Shown: positions 46,144-54,581 of the stretch, piece after piece | Layout: the number at the start of each line of letters is the position of its first letter | Numbering within the stretch: the stretch's first letter is position 1 | Origin: WVZH01 sp034430895 | GTDB taxonomy: Bacteria; Chloroflexota; Anaerolineae; Anaerolineales; E44-bin32 | Direction of reading: 5' to 3' | Assembly (NCBI GenBank): GCA_034430895.1 | Contig: DAOUDW010000003.1 | Span: forward strand, 9,424-73,423 | DNA length: 64,000 nt | Notes under the pieces: generated by a model | Databases searched by the model: none | Seen by the model: only the letters and a program-made list of their open reading frames with translations | Told to the model about the DNA's origin: nothing | Program-made: the position numbers and the translations under genes

Positions 46144-46845
46144 TTACGTTATCTGCGGAGGTTGTTCTTCGATCGGTTCTTCCTCGTACGCTTTTTCACC
46201 CATGGCGCGAGACAACAGGGATTGCACGACAATCCCCAGCAAGAAGAAAAGCGGAATGTAGGTCACACTAATTTGAACACCCCAGACAAACATCGTTGCG
46301 CCAACCGCCGCGGAAAGCAGCATCATCCAGGCTTTGGCCATCGTCAAGAGCAAGACACCACCTACAATAGCCGCAACTATTTCGAACAACAACGTCGGTT
46401 CGCTTGAAGAAAACAAATTCCATATCGCCGCGGCGAGAAATGTCCCCCCAACCACTCCGACGGCGAAGATGGCAAGATCGTGAAGCATCAGCGCGAGCCA
46501 GGCGCCGAGCATTCCACCAATCAACAGGGCGAGCAGTGCAATCCATCCGCTTTGATCCATGCGGAACGCTATCTGAACAGATAAAAATGCCCCAATAAAA
46601 AAGCCGGGCAAAGCAACAATGAACCGATAAATTTTCCAACCGGCAAAGAGTAAAAGCGCCCCTCCAATGGCGGCAAGCAGATAAAGCGACTTCCCTACGG
46701 GCCCAAAAGTATCCAGGACAAGGTCATCAACCACCGTCTCTTTGACCAATGTTGGCAGGCTGCATGCCATGACTGCGAGCATAACAACCGTCAAGACAAG
46801 CGCCTGCCGCCAACGAGTAGGATCCGTGTGGGATTGCTTCACCAA
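46144..46845 (-). CDS. Polytopic membrane protein (DUF4203-like topology)
   Basis: About 233 residues with seven hydrophobic segments, including VLTVVMLAVMACSL, SLYLLAAIGGALLLFAG, LALMLHDLAIFAVG and IVAAIVGGVLLLTMA. Glycine-rich repeats around FFIGAFLSVQ resemble the DUF4203/TMEM198 pattern. The C-terminal tail is acidic and cytoplasmic (EEEPIEEQPPQ). The start is uncertain: TTG 46845 or GTG 46842 follow an AAGGAG site, and the frame opens further upstream at 46899. No function can be assigned. Confidence 0.65.
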   Translation of the reverse strand: MVKQSHTDPTRWRQALVLTVVMLAVMACSLPTLVKETVVDDLVLDTFGPVGKSLYLLAAIGGALLLFAGWKIYRFIVALPGFFIGAFLSVQIAFRMDQSGWIALLALLIGGMLGAWLALMLHDLAIFAVGVVGGTFLAAAIWNLFSSSEPTLLFEIVAAIVGGVLLLTMAKAWMMLLSAAVGATMFVWGVQISVTYIPLFFLLGIVVQSLLSRAMGEKAYEEEPIEEQPPQIT

Positions 46846-46928
46846 ATCGTTATGATTCTCCTTGATATCAAACCTCCATGTCAATGCAGTCCATATCACA
46901 GGTTCGCATCGACTGCATAAGGCAAGAT

Positions 46929-46977
46929 CTCATGCGATTCCCGGAGATTAATCGGGATAAAGCAGGAATCGCACGAG
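46929..46977. repeat. Long imperfect inverted repeat with alternative inner hairpin
   Basis: TGCGATTCC (46933-46941) pairs with GGAATCGCA (46965-46973); one mismatch further out, CTC (46929-46931) pairs with GAG (46975-46977). Inside, TCCCG (46939-46943) can instead pair with CGGGA (46953-46957). It lies between the DUF3352 stop and the membrane gene and lacks a T-run, so it may be a weak terminator or an RNA processing/stability element. Confidence 0.5.
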
Positions 46978-47000
46978 ACGTGTAGAAATTTGATGGTCAC

Positions 47001-48749
47001 TCATTCCATATCGATGAACAGAATCATCGTTGCAGAAGCGATATTGTCTTCCATTGGGCTGACGGCACCAGCGAGGAATCGCATTGAGTTCAGGACCGTG
47101 CCTGCTTCCTCATCGAAAGCCTCCCGTTCCCAAGAATCCATGGACTCCCGAATTTGTCCGATCAAGCCTTCGATGTCCATGTACATCACAGGAGCCATAC
47201 CACGGGGGAAGGCATCCCAAACTTCCTGGTAACCATCACTATCCGCAAGGGACGGTCCGCCGTTAAATAAATCATCAAGAACACCCGTCGATGAGCCAAT
47301 CATTAAATATTTCTCACCGACGCCATACGTGGCGATTAAATCGCCATAGGATATATCGACCAAGTCGTAGGTCGTACCGTACGCCTGTTCGCTGACCTCC
47401 GTCGTTCCTATATCCAGGGTTTCTACTGCAGTGCCAATCTTTTCAGCCACTTCAAGCAGCGTATCCGAATTATCGGTTTCAGCCAGGATCGCAAACCCGA
47501 GGGGAACATCCATGGATTCAGCCAACGCACCTTCAGAAGATGGCAATAACAAAACAGCAAGCTCTCCATCGAGATTACCCAGAAGGTCTTCAATCGGATC
47601 AAAACCAAACATCATGGCAAACATCGCCAATGCTTCTTCGCCATCCGCGCCTTGTGAATCGATTAGATCCAGCACACCCTCTTTCACCTGATCCAGGTCC
47701 TCTATGGCAATAACCGAGGCCAGGTAGAGGATCGTGTCCTCCGGTGCCAGGGAGGCAATTTGAGGATCGGCGTCATAATTAATCTCTGGAAGCGCTGCCT
47801 GCTCTTCGGGGTCTGTGATCTCAACAGAATCAATTTTTATACCAACGTCAACGGCAGATACCGCCAGCATATCAACGGATGCGGGAGAACTCGATTCAGG
47901 GATCAAATTTTCCATGCCCGAGCCGAGTACCATAGGTATCATAGGTGACAAATTTTCTTGATATTGAACCATATCCAGATAAACGGTCAACATCCTGTCA
48001 CCGGGCAAAGCCTTGATTCCGTCTTGGTAAGCCTCAAGATCAGCCAGGGATTCACCCTTTTGCGCATCAATTCCGTTTTGAATCGACTTTACATCTTCGC
48101 TGATGAGCATCTGATCTCCTGAGCGGCAAATGGCAATATTCTCCATCATGCCGTACTCTAAAAAGTAAATGGTCTCATCCTCATAGGATTCTTCCTGAAC
48201 CGTACCACCACCTCGCATTTCGAGTTCGGAGATAACTTGAGCGACGAATTCATCAGCCGCTTCCCCGTCGCTCACCTCTACAACAGCCAGGATACTTCCT
48301 TCCATATCTTCACTGGTCACAGCGAACATCAAATCTGAAATGCCCACACCGACATCATTTCCAAGCCAGGGCCGGATATCCTCGGAATAGGTCATATTCA
48401 ATTCTTCCGTGAGTATTTCGTCCAAGCGCTCCATCTGCTGGTCAAAAAACGTCACATCATCCTCAATCGGTTCTGGGGAAAGTGCGCGCACAATCGCTTC
48501 GAGGTTATCATCTTTGAGACTATCTAGATTTAAATGCATGTAAATCAAAGCGTCTGCTGGAATGGCCTCAACCGCCGAGTCCTTCCTGGAGGCGCCCAGT
48601 AAATCCCAGCCGAATGGGTCGACAAAAAGAAGAACCACGACCGCAACAACGATCACGAGAATGATTCCGGCAAGAACGCCGAGACCAACAAACAACCTTC
48701 GGCGATCACTGGAATCTGAGACAGGGACTGTTAATTCTTGCTCACTCAT
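47001..48749 (-). CDS. DUF3352 family membrane-anchored protein
   Basis: A 582-residue protein with one N-terminal transmembrane helix (about 21-43) and a large extracytoplasmic domain rich in Asp and Glu. AIPADALIYMHLNLDSL and LASLAPEDTILYLASVIA are the repeated ALPAD-type entries of DUF3352, a family of unknown function common in Chloroflexi and cyanobacteria. There is an internal duplication: both halves start with such a segment. The ATG overlaps the MFS stop as TAATG, so it belongs to the lipoprotein-MFS operon. Confidence 0.82.
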   Translation of the reverse strand: MSEQELTVPVSDSSDRRRLFVGLGVLAGIILVIVVAVVVLLFVDPFGWDLLGASRKDSAVEAIPADALIYMHLNLDSLKDDNLEAIVRALSPEPIEDDVTFFDQQMERLDEILTEELNMTYSEDIRPWLGNDVGVGISDLMFAVTSEDMEGSILAVVEVSDGEAADEFVAQVISELEMRGGGTVQEESYEDETIYFLEYGMMENIAICRSGDQMLISEDVKSIQNGIDAQKGESLADLEAYQDGIKALPGDRMLTVYLDMVQYQENLSPMIPMVLGSGMENLIPESSSPASVDMLAVSAVDVGIKIDSVEITDPEEQAALPEINYDADPQIASLAPEDTILYLASVIAIEDLDQVKEGVLDLIDSQGADGEEALAMFAMMFGFDPIEDLLGNLDGELAVLLLPSSEGALAESMDVPLGFAILAETDNSDTLLEVAEKIGTAVETLDIGTTEVSEQAYGTTYDLVDISYGDLIATYGVGEKYLMIGSSTGVLDDLFNGGPSLADSDGYQEVWDAFPRGMAPVMYMDIEGLIGQIRESMDSWEREAFDEEAGTVLNSMRFLAGAVSPMEDNIASATMILFIDME

Positions 48750-50311
48750 TATTCACTTCCTTTTTTTATGCTCCTGATACAGAGTACAGGCAGGAGCGCG
48801 ATTACGCATATTGCGCCTGCGAAGAAAAAGGTTTCACGAACAACCTGAACGGCGACTTCTATCCCAATTCGTACTGTTTCGCCCAGATCAGCATTGAGCG
48901 GTAACAAACGGGAGGTGAGTACATCCGCACGATACAAACCGAAGGACGTCATACTCGATACCCCGATCGTCATACCCATCAGACGAAAGAAAATGACCAA
49001 TGCGGAAGCCGTTCCTCTGTATTCTGCTGGAACGTTGTCGATTACCGCTGCCGCGATGGGTGCGATCGTCAATCCAAAACCAATACCTGCGATCATTAAA
49101 TGTGGCAGCATCACAAGATATTGCGTGTCTGCTTGCCAAGCGGTCATAAGTATAAAACCAATTAACCCCATGAGCAATCCAACGATTGCGGGCAAGCGGT
49201 AGCCGCGTCGAGAGGTCAGCCATCCGCCCGGTATCGCTGCAAACGCCATAGGAACCGTCAGCGCTGAAAGGACCCAACCACTTTCCCAGGCACCCTGTTC
49301 CAACGTTTGTGCTACGACGGTGTTGATAAAAAGCGGCACGTTGGCAATTGCAACAAAAAGACTAAAACCAACCAAGAAATTGGTGAGGACCGCCGATGTG
49401 AAATTCTTTTTGCGGAAAAGGTGGAGAGGAATGAGCGGATGATCGAAGCGAGCTTGACGCAGCAGAAAGAACGCAAACAAGAAAATGGCCGCAATCACAA
49501 GTGGTAATGCATAGACAGGCAGACTCGTTTGATCTGCAAGTGTTGTCGACCCCCCAATGTCCACGCTGGTACCCAAGCCCACATTGAGAAAAATGAGGCT
49601 TAAGGCGATAAAAACAGCTCCCAACCAATCCATCCGCCCGACGAAACGGTCCTGACGTGTGCGCTGCAAGACACTCCAAATCCCGATAAACGCCAGCAGA
49701 CAAATCGGAATATTGAGCCAGAAAATCGTTCGCCAATCAAAGTAACGAACGATAATACCCCCGTATAGATGACCCACCACCCAACCGGCCGTATCAACGG
49801 CTGCAATTACGGCCAAAGGCTTGGCTCGCTCTCCAATAGGATACATATCGCCCACAAGCGCCATTCCCACCGGAACCATGGCCCCAGCGCCAAAAGCCTG
49901 AATCATTCGTGCCGCGATCAGAACAACCAGCGCGACGTGGGCAGGATCAGGACGGCCGCCAGCGAGGGAATAAATCAGACGAAGCGTGGAACGTGTCGGC
50001 CATGCTTCACCAGCGGCCACAAGATATGACCCAAACGCAAAGATCGTTAGAGAAATCAAAAAGACTTTCCGCCTGCCGTATAGATCCGACAGCCGACCCA
50101 TAAACATCAATGCAATGCTGTAGGCTAGGAGGTAGCCCGTAACCAGCCATGCTGCTTCGTCGAGACCTGTTTGGAGTGGGATTTCAAGATCGAAAATGAC
50201 CTGAGGCAAGACCGCGGATACCACGGTGAGATCCAAAGCTCCGATAAAAATCGGCAAGCAGATCCACAACATAATCCTCATTCGTTTCGGATTTTGTAGA
50301 TTGTCGCTCAC
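48749..50311 (-). CDS. MFS efflux transporter (DHA2/EmrB type, P55-like)
   Basis: A 520-residue, 14-helix drug:proton antiporter type protein. The helix 1 end LDLTVVSAVLPQV carries motif D1, the loop 2-3 motif A is GRLSDLYGRRKVF, and motif C-like glycines stand in GWVVGHLYGGIIV. GTG 50311 is preferred because it overlaps the lipoprotein stop as GTGA; the longer frame to 50371 would run into that gene. The pairing with an LprG-like lipoprotein copies the mycobacterial lprG-P55 operon, which exports triacylglycerol-type lipids. Lipid export is therefore a reasonable inference here; simple drug efflux is the alternative. Confidence 0.85.
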   Translation of the reverse strand: MSDNLQNPKRMRIMLWICLPIFIGALDLTVVSAVLPQVIFDLEIPLQTGLDEAAWLVTGYLLAYSIALMFMGRLSDLYGRRKVFLISLTIFAFGSYLVAAGEAWPTRSTLRLIYSLAGGRPDPAHVALVVLIAARMIQAFGAGAMVPVGMALVGDMYPIGERAKPLAVIAAVDTAGWVVGHLYGGIIVRYFDWRTIFWLNIPICLLAFIGIWSVLQRTRQDRFVGRMDWLGAVFIALSLIFLNVGLGTSVDIGGSTTLADQTSLPVYALPLVIAAIFLFAFFLLRQARFDHPLIPLHLFRKKNFTSAVLTNFLVGFSLFVAIANVPLFINTVVAQTLEQGAWESGWVLSALTVPMAFAAIPGGWLTSRRGYRLPAIVGLLMGLIGFILMTAWQADTQYLVMLPHLMIAGIGFGLTIAPIAAAVIDNVPAEYRGTASALVIFFRLMGMTIGVSSMTSFGLYRADVLTSRLLPLNADLGETVRIGIEVAVQVVRETFFFAGAICVIALLPVLCIRSIKKGSE

Positions 50312-51036
50312 GAGTTTGAATCCTCGCTCATATTGGGCGGAACGATGTTCAGCGGTTGGTCGAAATCCCAAAAATCAATTTGCCAAAGTGTATCCTCTTC
50401 TGCTTCCGGTCGGTGATGAATGATGTTCAAGCGATACAACTCGAAGGTATCCGGAGTAACGTAGAGAGAGATATCCAAGGTTTCTGGACCGATCATGCCG
50501 TAACTCAAACGATAAAGCCCTTCACCCTCCAACTTTCCTTCCAATGCATACAACAATTGGCCAGGAAGTTCATCCAGTTCTTCGAAACCGCGCAGCTGGA
50601 GTTCTCGAAGATCTGATTCGAGGATCGATTGGATTCCAATTTCTTGATCGAAGAGGGAGGCAGGATTGAAACCCCAATTTGGTGGAAGTGCCTGCCACTC
50701 ACCGGAAAGCAAATTGGTCTCCCACTGGTTTTCCGCAACACTGATAATCTCGACTTCAGCCACGATCCCGGGGCCGATCACGCGAACAGTGGCATGTGCC
50801 CGGTCTGGAGATTGAAAGTCGCCTTCGGCTTTGCGGAATGCCAGCGTATGATTTTCATCTATGAATGCCGGCGTTCCGCTGCGCTCGATACGAAAATGGA
50901 AACTGGATACAGCCTGCATTCTCTCCAAGCTGTTGTCAACAATCTGATCGGCAGGCAGAAGGGCTGGGGTGGAATTGCCACACGCGCAAAGCAGGAGCAG
51001 AAAAAGTACGTAGTGGGGGAAGATTTTACGGATCAT
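50308..51036 (-). CDS. LppX/LprG-like lipoprotein
   Basis: A 242-residue lipoprotein with signal LFLLLLCAC (Cys about 19) and the typical LprAFG pattern: ERMQAVSSFHFRIERSG at the mature N-terminus, alternating strands, and a C-terminal VTPDTFELYRLNI followed by DTLWQIDFWDFDQP. Such proteins form a half-barrel with a hydrophobic pocket for lipids. ATG 51036 is preferred; GTG 51069 is possible. The stop overlaps the MFS gene. It should capture lipid at the outer face of the membrane and work with that transporter. Confidence 0.8.
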   Translation of the reverse strand: MIRKIFPHYVLFLLLLCACGNSTPALLPADQIVDNSLERMQAVSSFHFRIERSGTPAFIDENHTLAFRKAEGDFQSPDRAHATVRVIGPGIVAEVEIISVAENQWETNLLSGEWQALPPNWGFNPASLFDQEIGIQSILESDLRELQLRGFEELDELPGQLLYALEGKLEGEGLYRLSYGMIGPETLDISLYVTPDTFELYRLNIIHHRPEAEEDTLWQIDFWDFDQPLNIVPPNMSEDSNS

Positions 51037-51120
51037 GCGAAAGTATCTAAGGAAATTTGATACGCACACTAACCAGTTGGATCGCCATTCGATTCGGCAG
51101 ATCTTCAGTCAGCAATGCGC

Positions 51121-52242
51121 TCACTCGGAAGGTGCACGAAACGGCAATTCGATTGTGATCATTGTACCCACACCATGTTCGCTCTCGACCTTTACACTTC
51201 CCCCATGAATAGCAACGATTCTTTGACATATGGCCAATCCCGAACCGATCCCCTGCTGTTCGTATTTCGCCCGATCAATTTGGTGAAAGACGTTGAAGAG
51301 CGAATTTATCTCCTCCGCTGGAATACCGATACCTTGATCCTGGACAGAGATTCGAAGAGCCTCATCCATAACGTTTACCATCACGCGTACCCACTCACTC
51401 TCAGGCCTGGAAAACTTAATCGCATTTTCAACAATCCGACCGATCGCATTTGCCAGGTAGACTTCATCCACCGAAAGCGATGGCAAATTATCCGGTATAT
51501 CGAGGATTAATTCCAAGCCTTTCGCATTCACAGCTTCTTCGAAGTTACGGCAAGTTTTCCGCAGCCATACCCCAAAATCCGGAACCTCTTTCCTGCGAAT
51601 TTGAAACGCCTTATCCGCCTCGCCTGTCTCTAACTCAACAAGTAGAATGAAGTCCTCCACAAGACGATTAAGACGTGTTGCACCTTTTTTAATCCCTTTA
51701 ATGAACAGATTGAAATCTAGAGGATCGATATTTTCAACATCTTCATCGAGCATTTCTGCATAATTAAGAATATAGGAAAGAGGTGTGCGGAACTCGTGAC
51801 TCATCGTGAGTAAAATATTTTGTTTGATACCCGCAATTTGCTCGTCCTGCACACGTTTTAAATCGCCCCAACGAGTAAGTTTGGATCTTACGGCAACGAG
51901 AAGATCTTCCTCATCGAAGGGTTTTGTGATGTAATCATCCGCGCCGAGATCCTTCCCCAGACGAATTTCATCTCGGCCCCCTTTTGCAGTTAAGAAAATA
52001 AATGGGACACCAAGTAATTCTGGTTTTTCACGAACTCTAGCTTGAAATTCATAGCCATCGATTCGCGGCATCATAATGTCGGAAATAATCAAATCTGGCT
52101 TTACATTATCTTCGAGTAAATCAAGTGCATCACTGCCATTTTCCGCAGTTAGAACTTGATAGCCCGTACTCTCCAACAGATCCTTGAGACCTTCAAGTAG
52201 GGACAAATTATCTTCTACAACCAATATTTTAGGTCCGGTCAT
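51121..52242 (-). CDS. Hybrid regulator: receiver domain followed by histidine kinase
   Basis: A 373-residue cytoplasmic protein. Residues 1-120 are a receiver (LVVEDN, phospho-Asp in LIISDIMMP about 54, lysine in ITKPFD). Then come a HisKA helix with the H-box TMSHEFRTPLSYI (about 150) and an HATPase domain with the N-box, G1 QDQGIGIP and G2 GIGSGLAI. The order receiver-kinase, with no sensor or membrane part, suggests that phosphorylation of the receiver by another kinase steers its own kinase activity. No separate output regulator is adjacent except the ATPase-winged helix gene upstream. Confidence 0.93.
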   Translation of the reverse strand: MTGPKILVVEDNLSLLEGLKDLLESTGYQVLTAENGSDALDLLEDNVKPDLIISDIMMPRIDGYEFQARVREKPELLGVPFIFLTAKGGRDEIRLGKDLGADDYITKPFDEEDLLVAVRSKLTRWGDLKRVQDEQIAGIKQNILLTMSHEFRTPLSYILNYAEMLDEDVENIDPLDFNLFIKGIKKGATRLNRLVEDFILLVELETGEADKAFQIRRKEVPDFGVWLRKTCRNFEEAVNAKGLELILDIPDNLPSLSVDEVYLANAIGRIVENAIKFSRPESEWVRVMVNVMDEALRISVQDQGIGIPAEEINSLFNVFHQIDRAKYEQQGIGSGLAICQRIVAIHGGSVKVESEHGVGTMITIELPFRAPSE

Positions 52243-52526
52243 CTCGATCTATACCTCAATCATTCCACATGCCGGGACGGATGTCGATGCGTAATGGGCA
52301 CGAGAAAACCATCGGATGCGAATACAAGCCTAAAACCAGTGAGGGTAATTGACGATCCCCCGAATTTTTTCCTGCTGCCCGCTGAAGCGAGTTTACCTCC
52401 CAACCATCGCTCCAAGTTATAAATCTGGTGATATACCAATGCATTGTCCCTTATCTAGGTGCAGGCTTTAACCACTTAAGTTCAATCGACAAATTATATG
52501 TGGATGACACAACAGATCATCACCGG

Positions 52527-53840
52527 TTAAAGAACGCGCTGGACGGATAAGAGTTTATACCCCCGCCCACGTTGGGTAATTAAATACCTGGGTTCTGCCG
52601 GATCGGTTTCAATCTTGCTGCGTAAGCGACTCACTAACTTTTCAACTCGTGCGTCATCCACATCGCCCAGATAGTCTTCTCCCCACACTGCAGTAACTAT
52701 GCGATATTTATCCGTCAGCTTATCCAGGCGTTCATACAGCAAAGCGAGCAAGCGAAATTCGAGATCGGTCAACACGGGAATGCGCACGCCATCCACCCAG
52801 ACATCACCCGAGTCTGAATCCAGGTATATTCCCTGCGAATTGATCTCCGGTCCTCTCGATTTTCGCAACAAGAAATCTTCAAAAACAGGGGAGAATATTT
52901 TTACTCCGCGAATGAGTGACAAGTGTGCCAGATGACGGAGGTGCTGCTGCGGTAATCCAGATTTGGGATCCGTTGCCAGCGAACTCAGATGGGCTTGCTC
53001 ATCCTCGGAAAGCTGTTCCCACAACTTTAAACATTCCGCCCTTGGTTGTGGTTCACGACTTACCTGCTCCGCCGCATTGTCAATTTTATAATCGGGTGAG
53101 GCGGCAATCACCTGCGCAATGGCAATTAAGAGACCCGGGTGACCACCCGCCATCGATACACAAAACGATTGTTGCTTCTCAGAAAGCGAATCGAGTTGTA
53201 ATTGCTCGAGTATTAATTCCGCCTGTGCATCGTCGAGTAACGGCATAGCGTAGCAAGAACGAGAGAACAGTTCGGCGAATTCCCCCTCGATCGGGCGTCC
53301 ACGCAGCACAGGAAGACCACGCAGTGTCGCGGTGGCATAAGCCAGCCGATCGCTAAATCGATCCCGCAGTGCACGCAAGTTAAGCAGCGCACGTTCGTCC
53401 AGCGAGGAATAGATCTCATCGAATTCATCAAGAAGGAGGCAGAGATCGCCTTCTAGCTGCTCACAAAGGTCACTTAAGGCCAGATTGAAAGAAAGGGAAG
53501 CAGCGAAAGCGGACTCGGCTTCCGTGACGGATTCATAGTAGTTCCGCAGTTCCTTGGCGAGATTCTCGGAAATCTGATCCGTTAATCTCTCCAGCACCGT
53601 CCGTAATACCACTTCATAGAACGCCTGGGCCGAGATCGAGACCGCGTGGTTGCAGTCGATGTAGATCAAGAAGCCGTGTCGAGCACCAGCCTTGTAAAAA
53701 ACTTCCTCCGCCTTTTGTGTTGCCAGGGAACGCATGAGTGTCGATTTCCCGGAATTGCTCAATCCAGTAATCGCAACACAGTTCCCTGTTGCCAGATCTT
53801 TAAGTAATTGCTGGGCTAAATCAGTAAGTTGAATATCCAT
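52527..53840 (-). CDS. AAA/STAND ATPase with C-terminal OmpR-type winged helix
   Basis: A 437-residue one-component regulator. Walker A is GLSNSGKS (about 25-32), Walker B LLLDEFDEIYS (about 138), and the middle (SMAGGHPGLL, a GxP-type motif) marks the ATPase as ORC/STAND-like. The last 100 residues form a trans_reg_C winged helix: VRIPVLTDLEFRLLALLYE, VWGEDY, VEKLVSRLRSKIE and TQRGRGYKL. This is the DNA-binding half of OmpR/PhoB regulators but attached to an ATPase instead of a receiver. Its target is unknown. It is transcribed towards the receiver-kinase gene, 284 bases away. Confidence 0.85.
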   Translation of the reverse strand: MDIQLTDLAQQLLKDLATGNCVAITGLSNSGKSTLMRSLATQKAEEVFYKAGARHGFLIYIDCNHAVSISAQAFYEVVLRTVLERLTDQISENLAKELRNYYESVTEAESAFAASLSFNLALSDLCEQLEGDLCLLLDEFDEIYSSLDERALLNLRALRDRFSDRLAYATATLRGLPVLRGRPIEGEFAELFSRSCYAMPLLDDAQAELILEQLQLDSLSEKQQSFCVSMAGGHPGLLIAIAQVIAASPDYKIDNAAEQVSREPQPRAECLKLWEQLSEDEQAHLSSLATDPKSGLPQQHLRHLAHLSLIRGVKIFSPVFEDFLLRKSRGPEINSQGIYLDSDSGDVWVDGVRIPVLTDLEFRLLALLYERLDKLTDKYRIVTAVWGEDYLGDVDDARVEKLVSRLRSKIETDPAEPRYLITQRGRGYKLLSVQRVL

Positions 53841-53876
53841 CGGCTGTATTTTCAGTAAAACGTTAAGTTAAATATA

Positions 53877-53905
53877 AGCAGGGTCAATCGTATATTGACC
53901 CTGCT
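53877..53905 (-). terminator. Probable terminator of the eight-gene membrane operon
   Basis: AGCAGGGTCAA (53877-53887) pairs perfectly with TTGACCCTGCT (53895-53905) around seven bases. On the minus strand it is followed by TATATTTAAC, a partial T-tract. It stands between the last gene of the operon (stop at 53941) and the next gene (start 53840). Confidence 0.7.
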
Positions 53906-53940
53906 AGATTGTCAACCATATCGACTGAAATGCAATCAAC

Positions 53941-54507
53941 TCATTCTTGCGCCGAAGCACGTGTTCGGATGCCCCGGGCGACGAAGATTACAGCCAGCAA
54001 AACCCCTGCAAGCATGAACAAAGCCGGCAGACCTACTTCATCCGCAAAACCGGTTACCGGCAAAGCCGTAGCTGTTGGTGTTCCACCTCCGCCCCCCATC
54101 TCGGCATCGAGCGTGGCTTGGGCGGCTGCGGTTGCCGTACCCGGCTCGAGTGATGGCAAGGTGAGGAACTCCGTTGGTGTATTGGTTGGCAACACAACGA
54201 CCTGAGTCGGCGTTATCGTTGGAGACGGCGCTGCAGTTTGCGCTGCCGTCGGAGGCACTGTTTCTTCCGCTGTACCCGCTGCTTCTGCGGTTTGAGTGCC
54301 GGCAACGCTCGTATTCTGCAAGGCAACCTCTGCGTTTTCCGTTGCGTCAGCCGCTTTCTCCCTCGGCGCCCACCATAACGCATAGGCCGCCAGGCACGCC
54401 ATACTCAAGACCAGCACAGCCGCCAACCCCACGGCTGCCATCACGAAGGTTCGGTTGCTAGAGGATTCTTCGGGTAACAAGCCACCCACCTCAAAGTCAT
54501 CTGCCAT
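53941..54507 (-). CDS. LPxTG-like anchored protein with Thr/Ala-rich stalk
   Basis: A 188-residue protein. A short cytoplasmic N-terminus is followed by one transmembrane helix (about 22-48) and a linker of about 90 residues rich in Thr, Ala, Pro and Glu. The C-terminus has a sortase-like signal: ALPVTGF (LPVTG), a hydrophobic stretch (PALFMLAGVLLAVIFVA) and a basic tail (RGIRTR). It is thus either a two-helix membrane protein or a sortase substrate; no sortase is in the window. It is the last gene of the membrane operon, 74 bases after its neighbour. Confidence 0.65.
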   Translation of the reverse strand: MADDFEVGGLLPEESSSNRTFVMAAVGLAAVLVLSMACLAAYALWWAPREKAADATENAEVALQNTSVAGTQTAEAAGTAEETVPPTAAQTAAPSPTITPTQVVVLPTNTPTEFLTLPSLEPGTATAAAQATLDAEMGGGGGTPTATALPVTGFADEVGLPALFMLAGVLLAVIFVARGIRTRASAQE

Positions 54508-54581
54508 AATCCATACTCCTTACTCACCAAACCGGCAAGCGGCCTCCCGCTGGGCAATACGCCCCCAACCGGCGATGGGTC

